64,000 nt of DNA from NCBI RefSeq assembly GCF_003337415.1, contig NZ_QPJT01000003.1, positions 215,775 to 279,774 of the forward strand. Reading direction: 5' to 3'. The position numbers and the translations under genes were made by a program. The stretch is from Anaerobacterium chartisolvens (lineage in GTDB: Bacteria > Bacillota > Clostridia > Acetivibrionales > DSM-27016). Under the pieces are notes generated by a model that was not told the DNA's origin, did no database searches, and saw nothing but the letters and a program-made list of their open reading frames with translations. The stretch's first letter is position 1. The number at the start of each line of letters is the position of its first letter. This document shows positions 34,687-42,885 of the stretch, piece after piece.

Positions 34687-36081
34687 TCAAGCAACAGGAA
34701 GATTAAACCAGAATACCGTTCCTTTCCCCACGGTACTTTCCACCCCATATTTACATTGATGGGCTTCCAGAATATTTTTCACAATGGCAAGCCCAAGGCC
34801 TGTTCCCAGATGTTTGCTTTTGCTTGATTTATCTGCTTTATAATATCTCTCCCAGATGTGCTTCATATCTTCTTGTGAAATACCTTTGCCGGTATCCGAA
34901 ACCTCTATTCTTGCTTTTTCATCATTTCTTTCCATGTTTATTACTATGGATGCGCCAGATTGGCTATGGTTGAAGGCATTGTTAAGAAGGTTGTGCAGCA
35001 CTTGCTGTACCCTTGCTTCGTCACCTTTAACAATTACGGAGCCGTGACTGTTTACCAGTAATCTTATACCTGTTTGGCTGCTTATGAGATCATACCGTTC
35101 GGCTATATCTTTTATAGTATTATTCAAGTCAAAATCAGCTAAATTCAGAGCTTTCGTGGCAGACTGCATTTGTGAAAGGTCAAGGATGTCATCTACAATT
35201 GCTCCAAGCCTTTGGGATTCTTCGATTATTATTTCCAGTTGCTTTGCCCTTTTTTCCTCATTGCCGCCGGTCACATCCCGGATGGTTTCAGCATAGCCTC
35301 TTATAAGGCTTAGTGGAGTCCGAAGCTCATGGGACACATTGGCCACAAAATCCCTCCTGAGCTGTTCAATTTTTGAAAGCTCCTCACCAAGGTGATTTAT
35401 AGCCAGAGAAAGCCTTCCGATTTCATCTCTGGATTTTATTTTTAGCCGGACTGCCAGATTTCCAGAAGCCATTTCGCCTGTAGCTCTGGTAATGCTGAGG
35501 ATGGGTTTAATAAAGGTTCTTGCCAGAATAAAGGATAGGAGCAATGCAACAAAAAACAGAATAGTGCTAATATATATCAATTGTTTTTTTAATATTGCGG
35601 CAGTATCCTTCACAGGTGCAAGAGGCATGTTGATAAGCAAGGCGCCGGTAATTTTTTCGCCGGTATTTACCGGAATACCGATCAGCATATAGGTGCTGTT
35701 GAATCTTGGGTGTGTCAGAGGCACAGAAATGATTTTCCCTGAAATCACTTCATTGAAGTGATCGGCTCTAAAATAGTTTTGGATCATCATTGGCATTTGC
35801 CGTGCCGCTCCGTTGCTGTAAACATTATTTCCTTGTGTATCAACCAGGTTTATACTGCAGTTGTAATCATAAATAAAGCTGTCAAGTCTGCTCTCAAGCT
35901 CATCTCTGCTAATATCGTCCAACTCCTTTAATACTGCAATTCCTCTATTTTTTACCTCATCAACCCGCTGATTGGTATAGAAGCTTTCCAAAAAGACGAT
36001 CTGAAAAAGCCATAGGAGTATGAGGACAACAATGACCAGCAGCATCATTCCAGACCATAGCTTAACAGCAATACTTTTCAT
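34687..36081 (-). CDS. Sensor histidine kinase
   Basis: A 464-residue membrane kinase. TM1 lies at residues ~10-32, an extracellular sensor at ~33-160, and TM2 at ~165-187 (IYISTILFFVALLLSFILA). A HAMP linker follows (RATGEMASGNLAVRLKIKSR). The H-box is VSHELRTPLSLIRGYAE, the N-box NLLNNAFNHS, G1 DTGKGIS and G2 GTGLGLAIVKN. It overlaps the upstream response-regulator gene by 4 bases, so the two are co-translated. The stimulus is unknown; the DUF2680 neighbour suggests a cell-envelope signal. Confidence 0.92.
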   Translation of the reverse strand: MKSIAVKLWSGMMLLVIVVLILLWLFQIVFLESFYTNQRVDEVKNRGIAVLKELDDISRDELESRLDSFIYDYNCSINLVDTQGNNVYSNGAARQMPMMIQNYFRADHFNEVISGKIISVPLTHPRFNSTYMLIGIPVNTGEKITGALLINMPLAPVKDTAAILKKQLIYISTILFFVALLLSFILARTFIKPILSITRATGEMASGNLAVRLKIKSRDEIGRLSLAINHLGEELSKIEQLRRDFVANVSHELRTPLSLIRGYAETIRDVTGGNEEKRAKQLEIIIEESQRLGAIVDDILDLSQMQSATKALNLADFDLNNTIKDIAERYDLISSQTGIRLLVNSHGSVIVKGDEARVQQVLHNLLNNAFNHSQSGASIVINMERNDEKARIEVSDTGKGISQEDMKHIWERYYKADKSSKSKHLGTGLGLAIVKNILEAHQCKYGVESTVGKGTVFWFNLPVA

Positions 36082-36770
36082 TTTGTACCTCCTTCAAACT
36101 TGTATCCAGTCCCCCACACGGTAATGATAAATTTGCGGTAATGTTCGAGACTCTCCCGGAGCATTTTGATATGAGTGTCCACCGTTCTATGATCGCCATA
36201 AAAATCATATCCCCATACTTCATTTAAAAGCTGATCGCGGGAAAACACCTTGTTGGGATTTCGGGTAAAAAAGCTCAGAAGTTCATACTCCTTAGGTGTA
36301 AGGCTTAGGAGCTTGCCATCTACAGTTACATTTCTAGAACTATAATTTATGCTCAATCCTTCAAACCGGACATTGTTTTTCTGACTGCTTGAAGAATCAG
36401 AACTGGCGCTCCGGCGTATAATGGCTTTCATTCTTGCCAGCAGCTCTTTAGGACTGAAGGGCTTGACCAGGTAATCGTCAACACCGAGTTCAAATCCGAA
36501 AAGCTTGTCATACTCCTCTCCTCTTGCAGACAGCATGATGATGGGAACCTGAGAGGTCTTTCGGATTTCCCTGCAGACTGTCCAGCCATCCAGTTTAGGC
36601 ATCATAATATCCAGTATGACAATAAAGTACTTATATTTTTTAAACAAATCCAGTGCCTCTGTTCCATCAGCTGCTTCGTCAATTATATACCCCTGGGGAG
36701 AGAGGTATTCCCGCAGCATGTCACGGATTCTATCTTCATCGTCTACAATCAGAATTCTTTCACCGTCCAT
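36078..36770 (-). CDS. OmpR-family response regulator
   Basis: A 230-residue regulator; the start at 36770 (MDGERILIVDDEDR) follows GGAAGGTG. The receiver has the acidic pocket DDE, phospho-acceptor Asp in VILDIMMPKLDGW (~53) and Lys in VKPFSPKEL. The C-terminal winged helix has LTPKEYELLSFFTRNP and YDFYGDHRTVDTHIKMLRES. It is cognate to the kinase downstream (4-base overlap). Element C, with inverted ends, lies directly upstream and would be in the leader of this operon. Confidence 0.93.
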   Translation of the reverse strand: MDGERILIVDDEDRIRDMLREYLSPQGYIIDEAADGTEALDLFKKYKYFIVILDIMMPKLDGWTVCREIRKTSQVPIIMLSARGEEYDKLFGFELGVDDYLVKPFSPKELLARMKAIIRRSASSDSSSSQKNNVRFEGLSINYSSRNVTVDGKLLSLTPKEYELLSFFTRNPNKVFSRDQLLNEVWGYDFYGDHRTVDTHIKMLRESLEHYRKFIITVWGTGYKFEGGTK

Positions 36771-36796
36771 AAAATCACCTTCCAAATCTTCTATAT

Positions 36797-36990
36797 ATTT
36801 AGCAATAAAGATTTTACATGGGGGATATAACTTGATGCAAGAAATTTTTTTGACCCGTAAGGAATACATCTTCCGAAAAGCGCCTGATGACATACCCGTG
36901 AGACATTTCCCCGCAAGGCGTCTTTTCGTTGCTATTAAAAATTTCTGTAAGCAATTATATTCTCCATGTTTGTAAAATCTTTATTGCATC
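36797..36990. mobile_element. Repeat element C with ~33-bp imperfect inverted ends
   Basis: The left arm (TTTAGCAATAAAGATTTTAC, then ATGGGGGATATAA) matches the complement of the right arm (TTATATTCTCCATG, then GTAAAATCTTTATTGCAT), with a 3-base insertion. One arm recurs inverted at 27483-27517. It is non-coding and lies just upstream of the response-regulator gene. Confidence 0.55.
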
Positions 36991-37289
36991 CTATATAATA
37001 TAAAAATTTTAACATAAAAGCAGTAATACAAACTCCTTAAAATAAAATTTCATGCTTTTATCACAAATATGGGCTTGCTTATTTCAGACCAGTTTGTTGT
37101 ATAGGGTGTTTCAAGCAGAAAAGCGGTTGGTATAATAATTATATAGACACTTTCATGTCCGTTCCTCAACACGCCCAACGCACCGCATTGCTATGAAATT
37201 ACAAGTGTCAAACGCAGGATTATACCATGTGCCGCAAGTCCTTTCAAGCAATGTCGGAAATCATAAAATGAAAGGTGGCATTCACGATT

Positions 37290-37320
37290 CGTAGGGAACA
37301 CCCCCCTGTGGTGTTCCGCC
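37290..37320. repeat. Repeat D, left copy
   Basis: CGTAGGGAAC followed by CCCCCCTGTGGTGTTCCGCC is, in inverted form, close to 39689-39733. The two copies face each other around the TetR/hydrolase pair. The rest of 36991-37472 is non-coding and otherwise unremarkable. Confidence 0.5.
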
Positions 37321-37368
37321 ACTGTGGTAATACTGTTTTATTTTTAAATGTCCCCATCTTTTGGAGGT

Positions 37369-37412
37369 GGGGACGCACCTGTTTATTTAAGCGTTTTCAA
37401 TCCATTAATTCA
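37369..37412. repeat. Left-end fragment of family A element
   Basis: GGGGACGCACCTGTTTATTT and the following GCGTTTTCAATCCATTAATT match the first ~44 bases of the family A elements, with two changes. The right end is missing. Confidence 0.6.
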
Positions 37413-37472
37413 TAACCAATGTCTACATTTTTCTTGAAAGTATAGTTTTTAATAAGGGTTTCTATTTGCCTG

Positions 37473-37522
37473 TTGACAAAACAATGTTCTGTTGGTACAA
37501 TAGCTACAGAACATTGTTTTGT
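37473..37522 (+). promoter_or_regulatory. TetR promoter with overlapping 17-bp inverted-repeat operator
   Basis: TTGACA (37473-37478), a 17-base spacer and TACAAT (37496-37501) form a near-perfect promoter. The operator arms ACAAAACAATGTTCTGT (37476-37492) and its exact complement (37506-37522) overlap the -35/spacer and follow the -10. A repressor bound here would block the polymerase, as expected for an autoregulated TetR gene. Confidence 0.85.
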
Positions 37523-37538
37523 GAGTAAGGAGGGTGTT

Positions 37539-38117
37539 ATGATCCGAATTGTAAAAGCGCCGGATGTAAGGCGGCAGGAACTTATAGAAATTGCTTTGAA
37601 ACAATTTTTAGAAAACGGCTATGAAAAAACGTCCGTCCGCTCTATTTTGAAAGAAGCGGATGGGGAAATTGGCATGTTCTATCACTACTTCAAATCCAAG
37701 AACGAGATATACGAAGCAGCTTTAGAGGATTACAACGAGAAATACATTGCCAAATTCACCGAAATTGTCAACTCCGCTGGTTTGAGTTTTAAGGAGAAGC
37801 TGAATAAAATATTTACCCTCCTGCCAGGTTCTATTTCCGAATATAGCCTGATGCATACCGAAAAAGTAAATCCTCAAATTATGGTGGTATTGCATTCCAG
37901 AACATTGCTGAAAATGGTTCCTTTGTTTGAACAAATAATCCTTGATGGATTAGAAAAGAATACCATAAATGTGCCTGTACCAAATATTCGTTTGCTAAGT
38001 CAATTTACTCTTTTTGGTATGAGCGCTATTATACATGATACTGAAGTAAATTCTATAGAAGAAAAATTAATCCATATAAAAGCGCTTCTTTCTAAAATGC
38101 TGGATACAGAGATGTAA
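37539..38117 (+). CDS. TetR-family repressor
   Basis: A 192-residue regulator; ATG 37539 follows AAGGAGGG. An earlier in-frame TTG at 37473 is the -35 box itself, so it is not the start. The N-terminal helix-turn-helix reads RQELIEIALKQFLENGYEKTSVRSILKEA, then GMFYHYFKSKNEIYEAALEDY. The C-terminal ligand domain is family-variable. It controls itself and the hydrolase 27 bases downstream through the 17-bp inverted repeat at its promoter. The inducer is unknown, perhaps a substrate of that hydrolase. Confidence 0.9.
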   Translation: MIRIVKAPDVRRQELIEIALKQFLENGYEKTSVRSILKEADGEIGMFYHYFKSKNEIYEAALEDYNEKYIAKFTEIVNSAGLSFKEKLNKIFTLLPGSISEYSLMHTEKVNPQIMVVLHSRTLLKMVPLFEQIILDGLEKNTINVPVPNIRLLSQFTLFGMSAIIHDTEVNSIEEKLIHIKALLSKMLDTEM

Positions 38118-38144
38118 ATGAATCAATGTATAGGAGGTATCATA

Positions 38145-39290
38145 ATGAATTTTCCAATAGGCTTTCATGATTTTCATCAGGACGTAGCTTTTAATTTCCA
38201 ACTGAATAGATTTTATTCATTCGGTTGCCTGAACTATGACACGATTGCTGAAATAGGCAAGGAGTTAACAGATTTTGGAAGTTGGTCTAAGTCTTTTCTC
38301 AGCCGGGTTGAGTCATTTCATAATAATGGGGATTTGGCCGCCTCAGCCACATGCTTGCGCGCGGCCTTGTTTTTCATGCTGGATGATAACGCCGACGCCA
38401 ACAAACAAATGCAAAAGTCGCAGCTCTATGAACGATGTATGAATGAATATCAAGCCGCTTATAAAGATGCCGGGCTGACATATGTCTATGTCCCGTTTGA
38501 AGCCGGGTATTTTTCCGTAATATATAAGTGCCATACCGATGGAAGCAAAGGTGATATTGTCATACATGGAGGATATGATTCCTTTATTCAGGAATTCATC
38601 CCGCTTATGCAATATATATACTCCAATGGATATAATGTTTACATGTTTGAGGGATTTGGCCAAGGTGAGGTTTTAAACAGATGCGAAATGAAAATGAAAC
38701 CTGAATGGGAAATCTGCACGAAAGTAATTTTGGATTATTTCCAGCTAAATGAAGTAACTTTAATCGGCATTTCTTTAGGAGGATATCTGGCGGCGCGTGC
38801 GGCAGCTTATGAGGATCGCATTAAGAGGGTTGTGTTATACGATTTAATTTATGATTTTTACGGAGCGGTTTTAGTTAGAGCGCCGGATGAGCTTAAGAAA
38901 TTGATAAACAATTTAATGGAAGCCCCAGATAGCCCAAAGTGGGAGAGTATAGAGGCCTTAATGAAAGCGAATCCATTTTCACTTTGGCTGTTTCAACAAG
39001 GCCAACATGTTTTTGGTAATATCACAAACCTTCATGATTATTATAAATGCATTATGGATTACAATACCATAGCGCTCTCATCATTGATTCAGCAAGATGT
39101 ACTGATTCTCGCGGGGGCGGAGGACATATATACCGTTTATTTTGAAAAACAAATCAAGGCTCTAACAAACGCCAAATCGGTAAGCGGCCGAATCTTCACT
39201 AAAGAAGAAAGCGCGTCGCATCACTGTCAAGTCGGTAATGTGCAATTGGCTTTGGACTATATTCTTGGCTGGGTAGATTCAAAACTTTAA
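38145..39290 (+). CDS. Alpha/beta hydrolase under TetR control
   Basis: A 381-residue cytoplasmic alpha/beta hydrolase; ATG 38145 follows TAGGAGGT (ATG 38118 lacks a site). Residues ~1-140 form a helical N-terminal part (FPIGFHDFHQDVAFNFQLNR), and the hydrolase core follows: IVIHGGYDSF (oxyanion), GISLGGYLAARAA (nucleophile Ser), LAGAEDIYT (acid) and SASHHCQVG (His). The helical cap plus core resembles the 2,6-dihydroxypseudooxynicotine hydrolase/FrsA-like group. The substrate is unknown; the TetR partner suggests response to a small toxic or signalling compound. Confidence 0.8.
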   Translation: MNFPIGFHDFHQDVAFNFQLNRFYSFGCLNYDTIAEIGKELTDFGSWSKSFLSRVESFHNNGDLAASATCLRAALFFMLDDNADANKQMQKSQLYERCMNEYQAAYKDAGLTYVYVPFEAGYFSVIYKCHTDGSKGDIVIHGGYDSFIQEFIPLMQYIYSNGYNVYMFEGFGQGEVLNRCEMKMKPEWEICTKVILDYFQLNEVTLIGISLGGYLAARAAAYEDRIKRVVLYDLIYDFYGAVLVRAPDELKKLINNLMEAPDSPKWESIEALMKANPFSLWLFQQGQHVFGNITNLHDYYKCIMDYNTIALSSLIQQDVLILAGAEDIYTVYFEKQIKALTNAKSVSGRIFTKEESASHHCQVGNVQLALDYILGWVDSKL

Positions 39291-39373
39291 GCATTTTAAG
39301 TAAAAGTTTTCCAGATTTCTACTTCTAAAAGAACATATAAATTTCTAAAAATTAGGTACTTAAAAGGGGCCCA

Positions 39374-39514
39374 TTAAATGGAGGCTTCTTTTCCATGCTC
39401 CACCTCATCAATAATGCTTTCTAAATAGATGTCCAATTCGTCTGGTGTAACTCCGGCACGGCCGGCCAAACGATCTTCCTCAACAGCCGGTAGCTCTTCC
39501 CGTAGCTTCAGCAT
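39374..39514 (-). pseudogene. Remnant of a mobile-element gene
   Basis: Forty-six codons read MLKLREELPAVEEDRLAGRA, then GVTPDELDIYLESIIDEVEH, and stop. The style is like small proteins of clostridial conjugative elements. The frame is not open upstream, and no ribosome site was found. It is recorded as decayed mobile DNA. Confidence 0.35.
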
Positions 39515-39558
39515 TTTCTCGCGACTTTTGTATTCTCATCGCAAATTTCAAATAGTTG

Positions 39559-39690
39559 TTATAAGCGTTTCCGTGCTTCGGCGGCTCGTCTGAAACGGTG
39601 TAAGTGGGATGCAAGGATGATCTGGATAGCTTTTGCTGCCAGCTGTCTTGCTATATCATTGTCCAGATGCAGGGCAATACATAGGAGCGG
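39559..39690 (-). pseudogene. Remnant of a TOPRIM/DUF3991-like mobile-element protein
   Basis: The fragment LCIALHLDNDIARQLAAKAI resembles the TOPRIM core 'alHLDND.aGr.aA' found in DUF3991/TOPRIM proteins of conjugative elements. It ends EARKRL-stop and is cut upstream by repeat D. Only ~43 codons remain. Confidence 0.4.
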
Positions 39691-39733
39691 AACGCCACGG
39701 GGGGAGGAACGCCACCGGGGGGCGTTCCCTACG
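39689..39733. repeat. Repeat D, right copy
   Basis: GGAACGCCACGGGGGGAGGA continues to GGCGTTCCCTACG. It has GGAACGCC...GGCGTTCC inverted ends and is the inverted counterpart of 37290-37320. Confidence 0.5.
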
Positions 39734-39769
39734 AGTCGATTTGTTGGGGAATGTCCCCATCTTTTATAT

Positions 39770-40534
39770 TTACCTCATTTCTTTCTTTCCAAATTGGGTG
39801 ACGGCCAGCACAAGAACCAGTACAAAGATCAGTATCGCGCAAGGTAGGAACGGTATCAGCGAAAATGCAGTATCGGAGGATGCTGCTGTGAAATCATGCA
39901 GCGAACAGGACACCAAATAGCCGCTGTAACAATACGGATAAGCAATCCAGAGCGGGGTGTTAGCCACCAAGATGCCGGGAATGACAAGGAGCAGGTTTAA
40001 ACCCACAGAAAGCAAGGGCTTTTCAAATAGAACCGTAATCGCCCACATGGTTGCCAAACAAGGCAGCATGGTAAGGAACAGCCCCGCGCACCATTTCAGA
40101 AGATAAAGCACTGGAAGCGTTTCGGTAATACCCATTGAGCTTGTTGCAATCAACCCGGCAATCACGAAAACTACAAGGAAAACTACCATTTCCATGAAAA
40201 GATAAAACATAAGTACACAAAACTTTGCCAGTGAGAGCGTATAACGACTGATTGGCAGAGCCAGCATTTTTAACATCCCATTGTTTTGTGTTTCCCGTCC
40301 TGAAATCATCACGCAGACTACAATCATAGAAAATGGTAGCAGATAGTAGGCGTAGACCAAAGCACTCTGAATGAACATAGCAGGCCAGGCATTGGTATAT
40401 TCAGGCGTAAAATAGCTGCTCAAATTGGCGATCCCCGACGCCACCACCAACAATGGGGCAACGAAAATCAGGGGAATAATTTTAGAGCGTTTCACTTTAA
40501 TAAACTCAATATTGAGCAATTCTAAAAAGTTCAT
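39770..40534 (-). CDS. Lantibiotic-immunity ABC permease (LanG/MutG-like)
   Basis: A 254-residue ABC-2 permease with six helices. It opens LELLNIEFIKVKRSKIIPLI, the typical 'El.K.kRs.i.' start of MutG/EpiG-type immunity permeases, and carries the loop SGRETQNNGMLKMLALPISR. It is the third gene of a leftward ATPase-permease-permease operon (12-base gap to the upstream permease) divergent from a two-component system. The probable job is removing a lantibiotic or bacitracin-like peptide from the membrane. Confidence 0.85.
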   Translation of the reverse strand: MNFLELLNIEFIKVKRSKIIPLIFVAPLLVVASGIANLSSYFTPEYTNAWPAMFIQSALVYAYYLLPFSMIVVCVMISGRETQNNGMLKMLALPISRYTLSLAKFCVLMFYLFMEMVVFLVVFVIAGLIATSSMGITETLPVLYLLKWCAGLFLTMLPCLATMWAITVLFEKPLLSVGLNLLLVIPGILVANTPLWIAYPYCYSGYLVSCSLHDFTAASSDTAFSLIPFLPCAILIFVLVLVLAVTQFGKKEMR

Positions 40535-40546
40535 CAGTTTACCTCC

Positions 40547-41272
40547 TTACTCATAGCGCAGGTTTTTTGCCATCCATAATCCTGCGCCAAGGAAAAGGAC
40601 TGTTTCGATTATAGATACAATAGTAACTGTAATATCAGGCTGTGCGCTCATAGCTACTGCGGGCTTTAGCATTACAACAAAGGGATGAATAAGCAGCAGC
40701 CCCATATCTGATGTTGCCAAAGCCATGCCGCTTAAAAATCCGGCTACCCCTACTCCGAGGGGAACCCACATATTTTCAAAGCGCGAGGAAACCAATAACA
40801 TAAAGGACAGTACCGGCATGGAAGTAATAAACGAATACCCGGCGAAGGTTATCAGCGTCCCTAATTCAAACGCCCCTTGTGGCAAGTCTGTCATTCCAAT
40901 TTGCGTCAGTGCCAGATTTTGCAGGGCGACAGCCACCAAAAACATCACGGTTATAATCAAAAATTTACAAAAGTACATAGCCGGGACGCTTATAGGAAGC
41001 ATATACATTTTTTTGACTGCATTGCCCTTAAATTCCATGTTGTAGACCATACAGGCGGCTACTATAATGGCAAACATATTTAGTATCATAATCATGCCGT
41101 AAAGTTGGGTCAGCAGCACATCCATTGGAGCTAACGGCAGGTTCAAAAGCGTGTCTTTTCGCACAAGGAAGTTGACAAAAGCGTATGCACCACCCAAAAT
41201 ACCAACCGCCAGCAATACGGGAATAACTCCAGTCCGTTTCTCTTTTCGAAGCTCGATTGCAAGTGTCCTCAT
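40547..41272 (-). CDS. Lantibiotic-immunity ABC permease (LanE/MutE-like)
   Basis: A 241-residue permease, six helices, opening MRTLAIELRKEKRTGVIPVL, with the loop EFKGNAVKKMYMLPISVPA, the same place and style as in MutE/EpiE. Its start overlaps the ATPase stop by 4 bases. It forms the membrane channel together with the next gene. It is not closely similar to the permeases of the lanthipeptide cluster at 6391-7857, so this is a separate immunity module. Confidence 0.85.
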   Translation of the reverse strand: MRTLAIELRKEKRTGVIPVLLAVGILGGAYAFVNFLVRKDTLLNLPLAPMDVLLTQLYGMIMILNMFAIIVAACMVYNMEFKGNAVKKMYMLPISVPAMYFCKFLIITVMFLVAVALQNLALTQIGMTDLPQGAFELGTLITFAGYSFITSMPVLSFMLLVSSRFENMWVPLGVGVAGFLSGMALATSDMGLLLIHPFVVMLKPAVAMSAQPDITVTIVSIIETVLFLGAGLWMAKNLRYE

Positions 41273-42033
41273 AGCTTTGCTCTCTGCTTTCTTGCTGCAT
41301 TGTCCTTTTCCACCATTGAAAGGAACACATCCTCCAGATTGTCCGCAGCAAACCCAGAATGTAATGCGTTTTGACGTAAATCATCCAAGCTGCCCTCAAA
41401 CAATAAATGTCCGTGATTGAGAATACCAATGTCGTCCGCAATCAATTCAATTTCAGAGAGCATATGCGATGAAATTAAAATGGTGCAATCGTAAATGTCA
41501 AGCAGGGATTTCACCAAATTACGAATTTCATGGATACCGGACGGATCAAGCCCATTGGTCGGTTCATCCAGAATAAGGATAGGCGGATGCCCCAACAACG
41601 CCCCGGCAAGACCTAAACGCTGTTTCATACCCAACGAATACTTCTTTGCCAGACGGTCACCAAACTCGGTAAGACCAACTAATTCCAAAGCATCCTCTAC
41701 AGAGCTTTTCGATAACCTCAAAATCCGGCGGATAATGTCAAGGTTTTCCCGGCCTGTCAGGTTAGCATAAAACGAGGGCGATTCAATGAAAGAACCAATC
41801 TCTTTCAGGATTACCAGTCGATCATCTGGAAAGTGCTTCCCATCAATGGTAAAGCTACCCTTTGTAGGGGCGGTCAGCCCCAACAGCATTTTCATAGTAG
41901 TGGATTTTCCTGATCCATTTGGGCCAATGAAACCGTAAATACTACCTTTGCGAATGTGAAGTGAAACATTGTTGACGGAAGTGAAATTTTTGTATTTTTT
42001 AGTCAACTGTTCTGTTGTGATAACATAGTTCAT
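41269..42033 (-). CDS. Lantibiotic-immunity ABC ATPase (LanF/MutF-like)
   Basis: A 254-residue ATPase. I start at 42033 (MNYVITTEQLTKKYKNF), 9 bases after AAAGGAG; the ATG at 42042 directly abuts the ribosome site. Walker A is GPNGSGKST, the signature SLGMKQRLGLAGALLG, Walker B LILDEPTNGLDPSG, and SSHMLSE carries the switch His. This is the first gene of the three-gene exporter operon and faces the response-regulator gene across a 147-base control region. Confidence 0.92.
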   Translation of the reverse strand: MNYVITTEQLTKKYKNFTSVNNVSLHIRKGSIYGFIGPNGSGKSTTMKMLLGLTAPTKGSFTIDGKHFPDDRLVILKEIGSFIESPSFYANLTGRENLDIIRRILRLSKSSVEDALELVGLTEFGDRLAKKYSLGMKQRLGLAGALLGHPPILILDEPTNGLDPSGIHEIRNLVKSLLDIYDCTILISSHMLSEIELIADDIGILNHGHLLFEGSLDDLRQNALHSGFAADNLEDVFLSMVEKDNAARKQRAKL

Positions 42034-42063
42034 ATGAAACATCTCCTTTCGTTGATTTCATGT

Positions 42064-42108
42064 TATAACACCATCCTGACTTTTACATTCTCGTGTCCTT
42101 ACTTTTAC
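42064..42108 (-). promoter_or_regulatory. Response-regulator-type direct repeats at the exporter promoter
   Basis: ACTTTTAC occurs at 42079-42086 and 42101-42108, exactly 22 bases apart (two helical turns). On the minus strand these are GTAAAAGT repeats just upstream of the -10-like TATAAC (42069-42064), where no good -35 exists. This is the geometry of an OmpR-type activator site, presumably for the regulator at 42180. Confidence 0.6.
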
Positions 42109-42179
42109 CTTGCTTTTTCGCAATACTGCACCCCAAATGAACGCCCTATGTTATAATGTTTACATTTGGAGGTAATGCT

Positions 42180-42881
42180 ATGGATCATTCGTTTTTGCAC
42201 ACAAAAAAAATAATGCTTGTAGACGACGAGCCGGATTTACTCAAATTAGTTTTAAATATCTTAACGGACGACGGTTTTGAAAATATCGTCATCGCTGCTT
42301 CTGTTAAAGAAGGCATTGCAGTCGGCAGAAATGAAAAGCCTGATTTAGCAATTTTGGATGTCATGTTGCCGGATGGGGATGGTTTTTTGCTTATGGAACA
42401 AATGCGCTCGTTTACTGATATTCCAATTATTTTCCTTACAGCCAAAGACGAAGCTGCGGATAAGTTGGCAGGCTTAGGTCTCGGCGCAGATGATTATATT
42501 GCAAAACCATTTATGCCGAAGGAATTATTATTGCGCGTTTATGCAGTCTTGCGCCGTTGCTATAAAGAGGATGCCCCACTGTTGAAGTTAGACAGTTGTA
42601 CGATTGATTTCAGTCGCGCAGAGGTAAGCAGGGGCGGTGAAGTCATTTCTTTAACAGCAAAAGAACATACTCTGCTTGAAACACTCGCCCGAAATGAGGG
42701 AAAAATCGTCACTGTGGACGCGCTATGCGAAGCTCTTTGGGGGGATAATCCTTTTGGGTATGAAAACAGTCTAAATGCCCATGTACGGCGCATAAGGGAA
42801 AAGATAGAAACAGATCCGTCAAAACCTGTTTCCCTTATTACTATCAAGGGATTAGGCTACAAATTGAATACAAGGAAGTGA
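42180..42881 (+). CDS. OmpR-family response regulator of the immunity module
   Basis: A 233-residue regulator; ATG 42180 follows TTGGAGG. The receiver has DDEPD, phospho-Asp in AILDVMLPDGDGF and Lys in AKPFMPKEL. The winged helix reads LTAKEHTLLETLARN and ENSLNAHVRRIREKIE. It lies 4 bases before the kinase and divergent from the LanFEG-type operon, as in bacitracin/lantibiotic-responsive modules. It probably activates that operon through the ACTTTTAC repeats. Confidence 0.92.
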   Translation: MDHSFLHTKKIMLVDDEPDLLKLVLNILTDDGFENIVIAASVKEGIAVGRNEKPDLAILDVMLPDGDGFLLMEQMRSFTDIPIIFLTAKDEAADKLAGLGLGADDYIAKPFMPKELLLRVYAVLRRCYKEDAPLLKLDSCTIDFSRAEVSRGGEVISLTAKEHTLLETLARNEGKIVTVDALCEALWGDNPFGYENSLNAHVRRIREKIETDPSKPVSLITIKGLGYKLNTRK

Positions 42882-42885
42882 CGCT

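Noticed and set aside
39617..39920. Two plus-strand frames near repeat D
   Set aside because: They read antisense to the permease end and through repeat D; no homology and no ribosome site.
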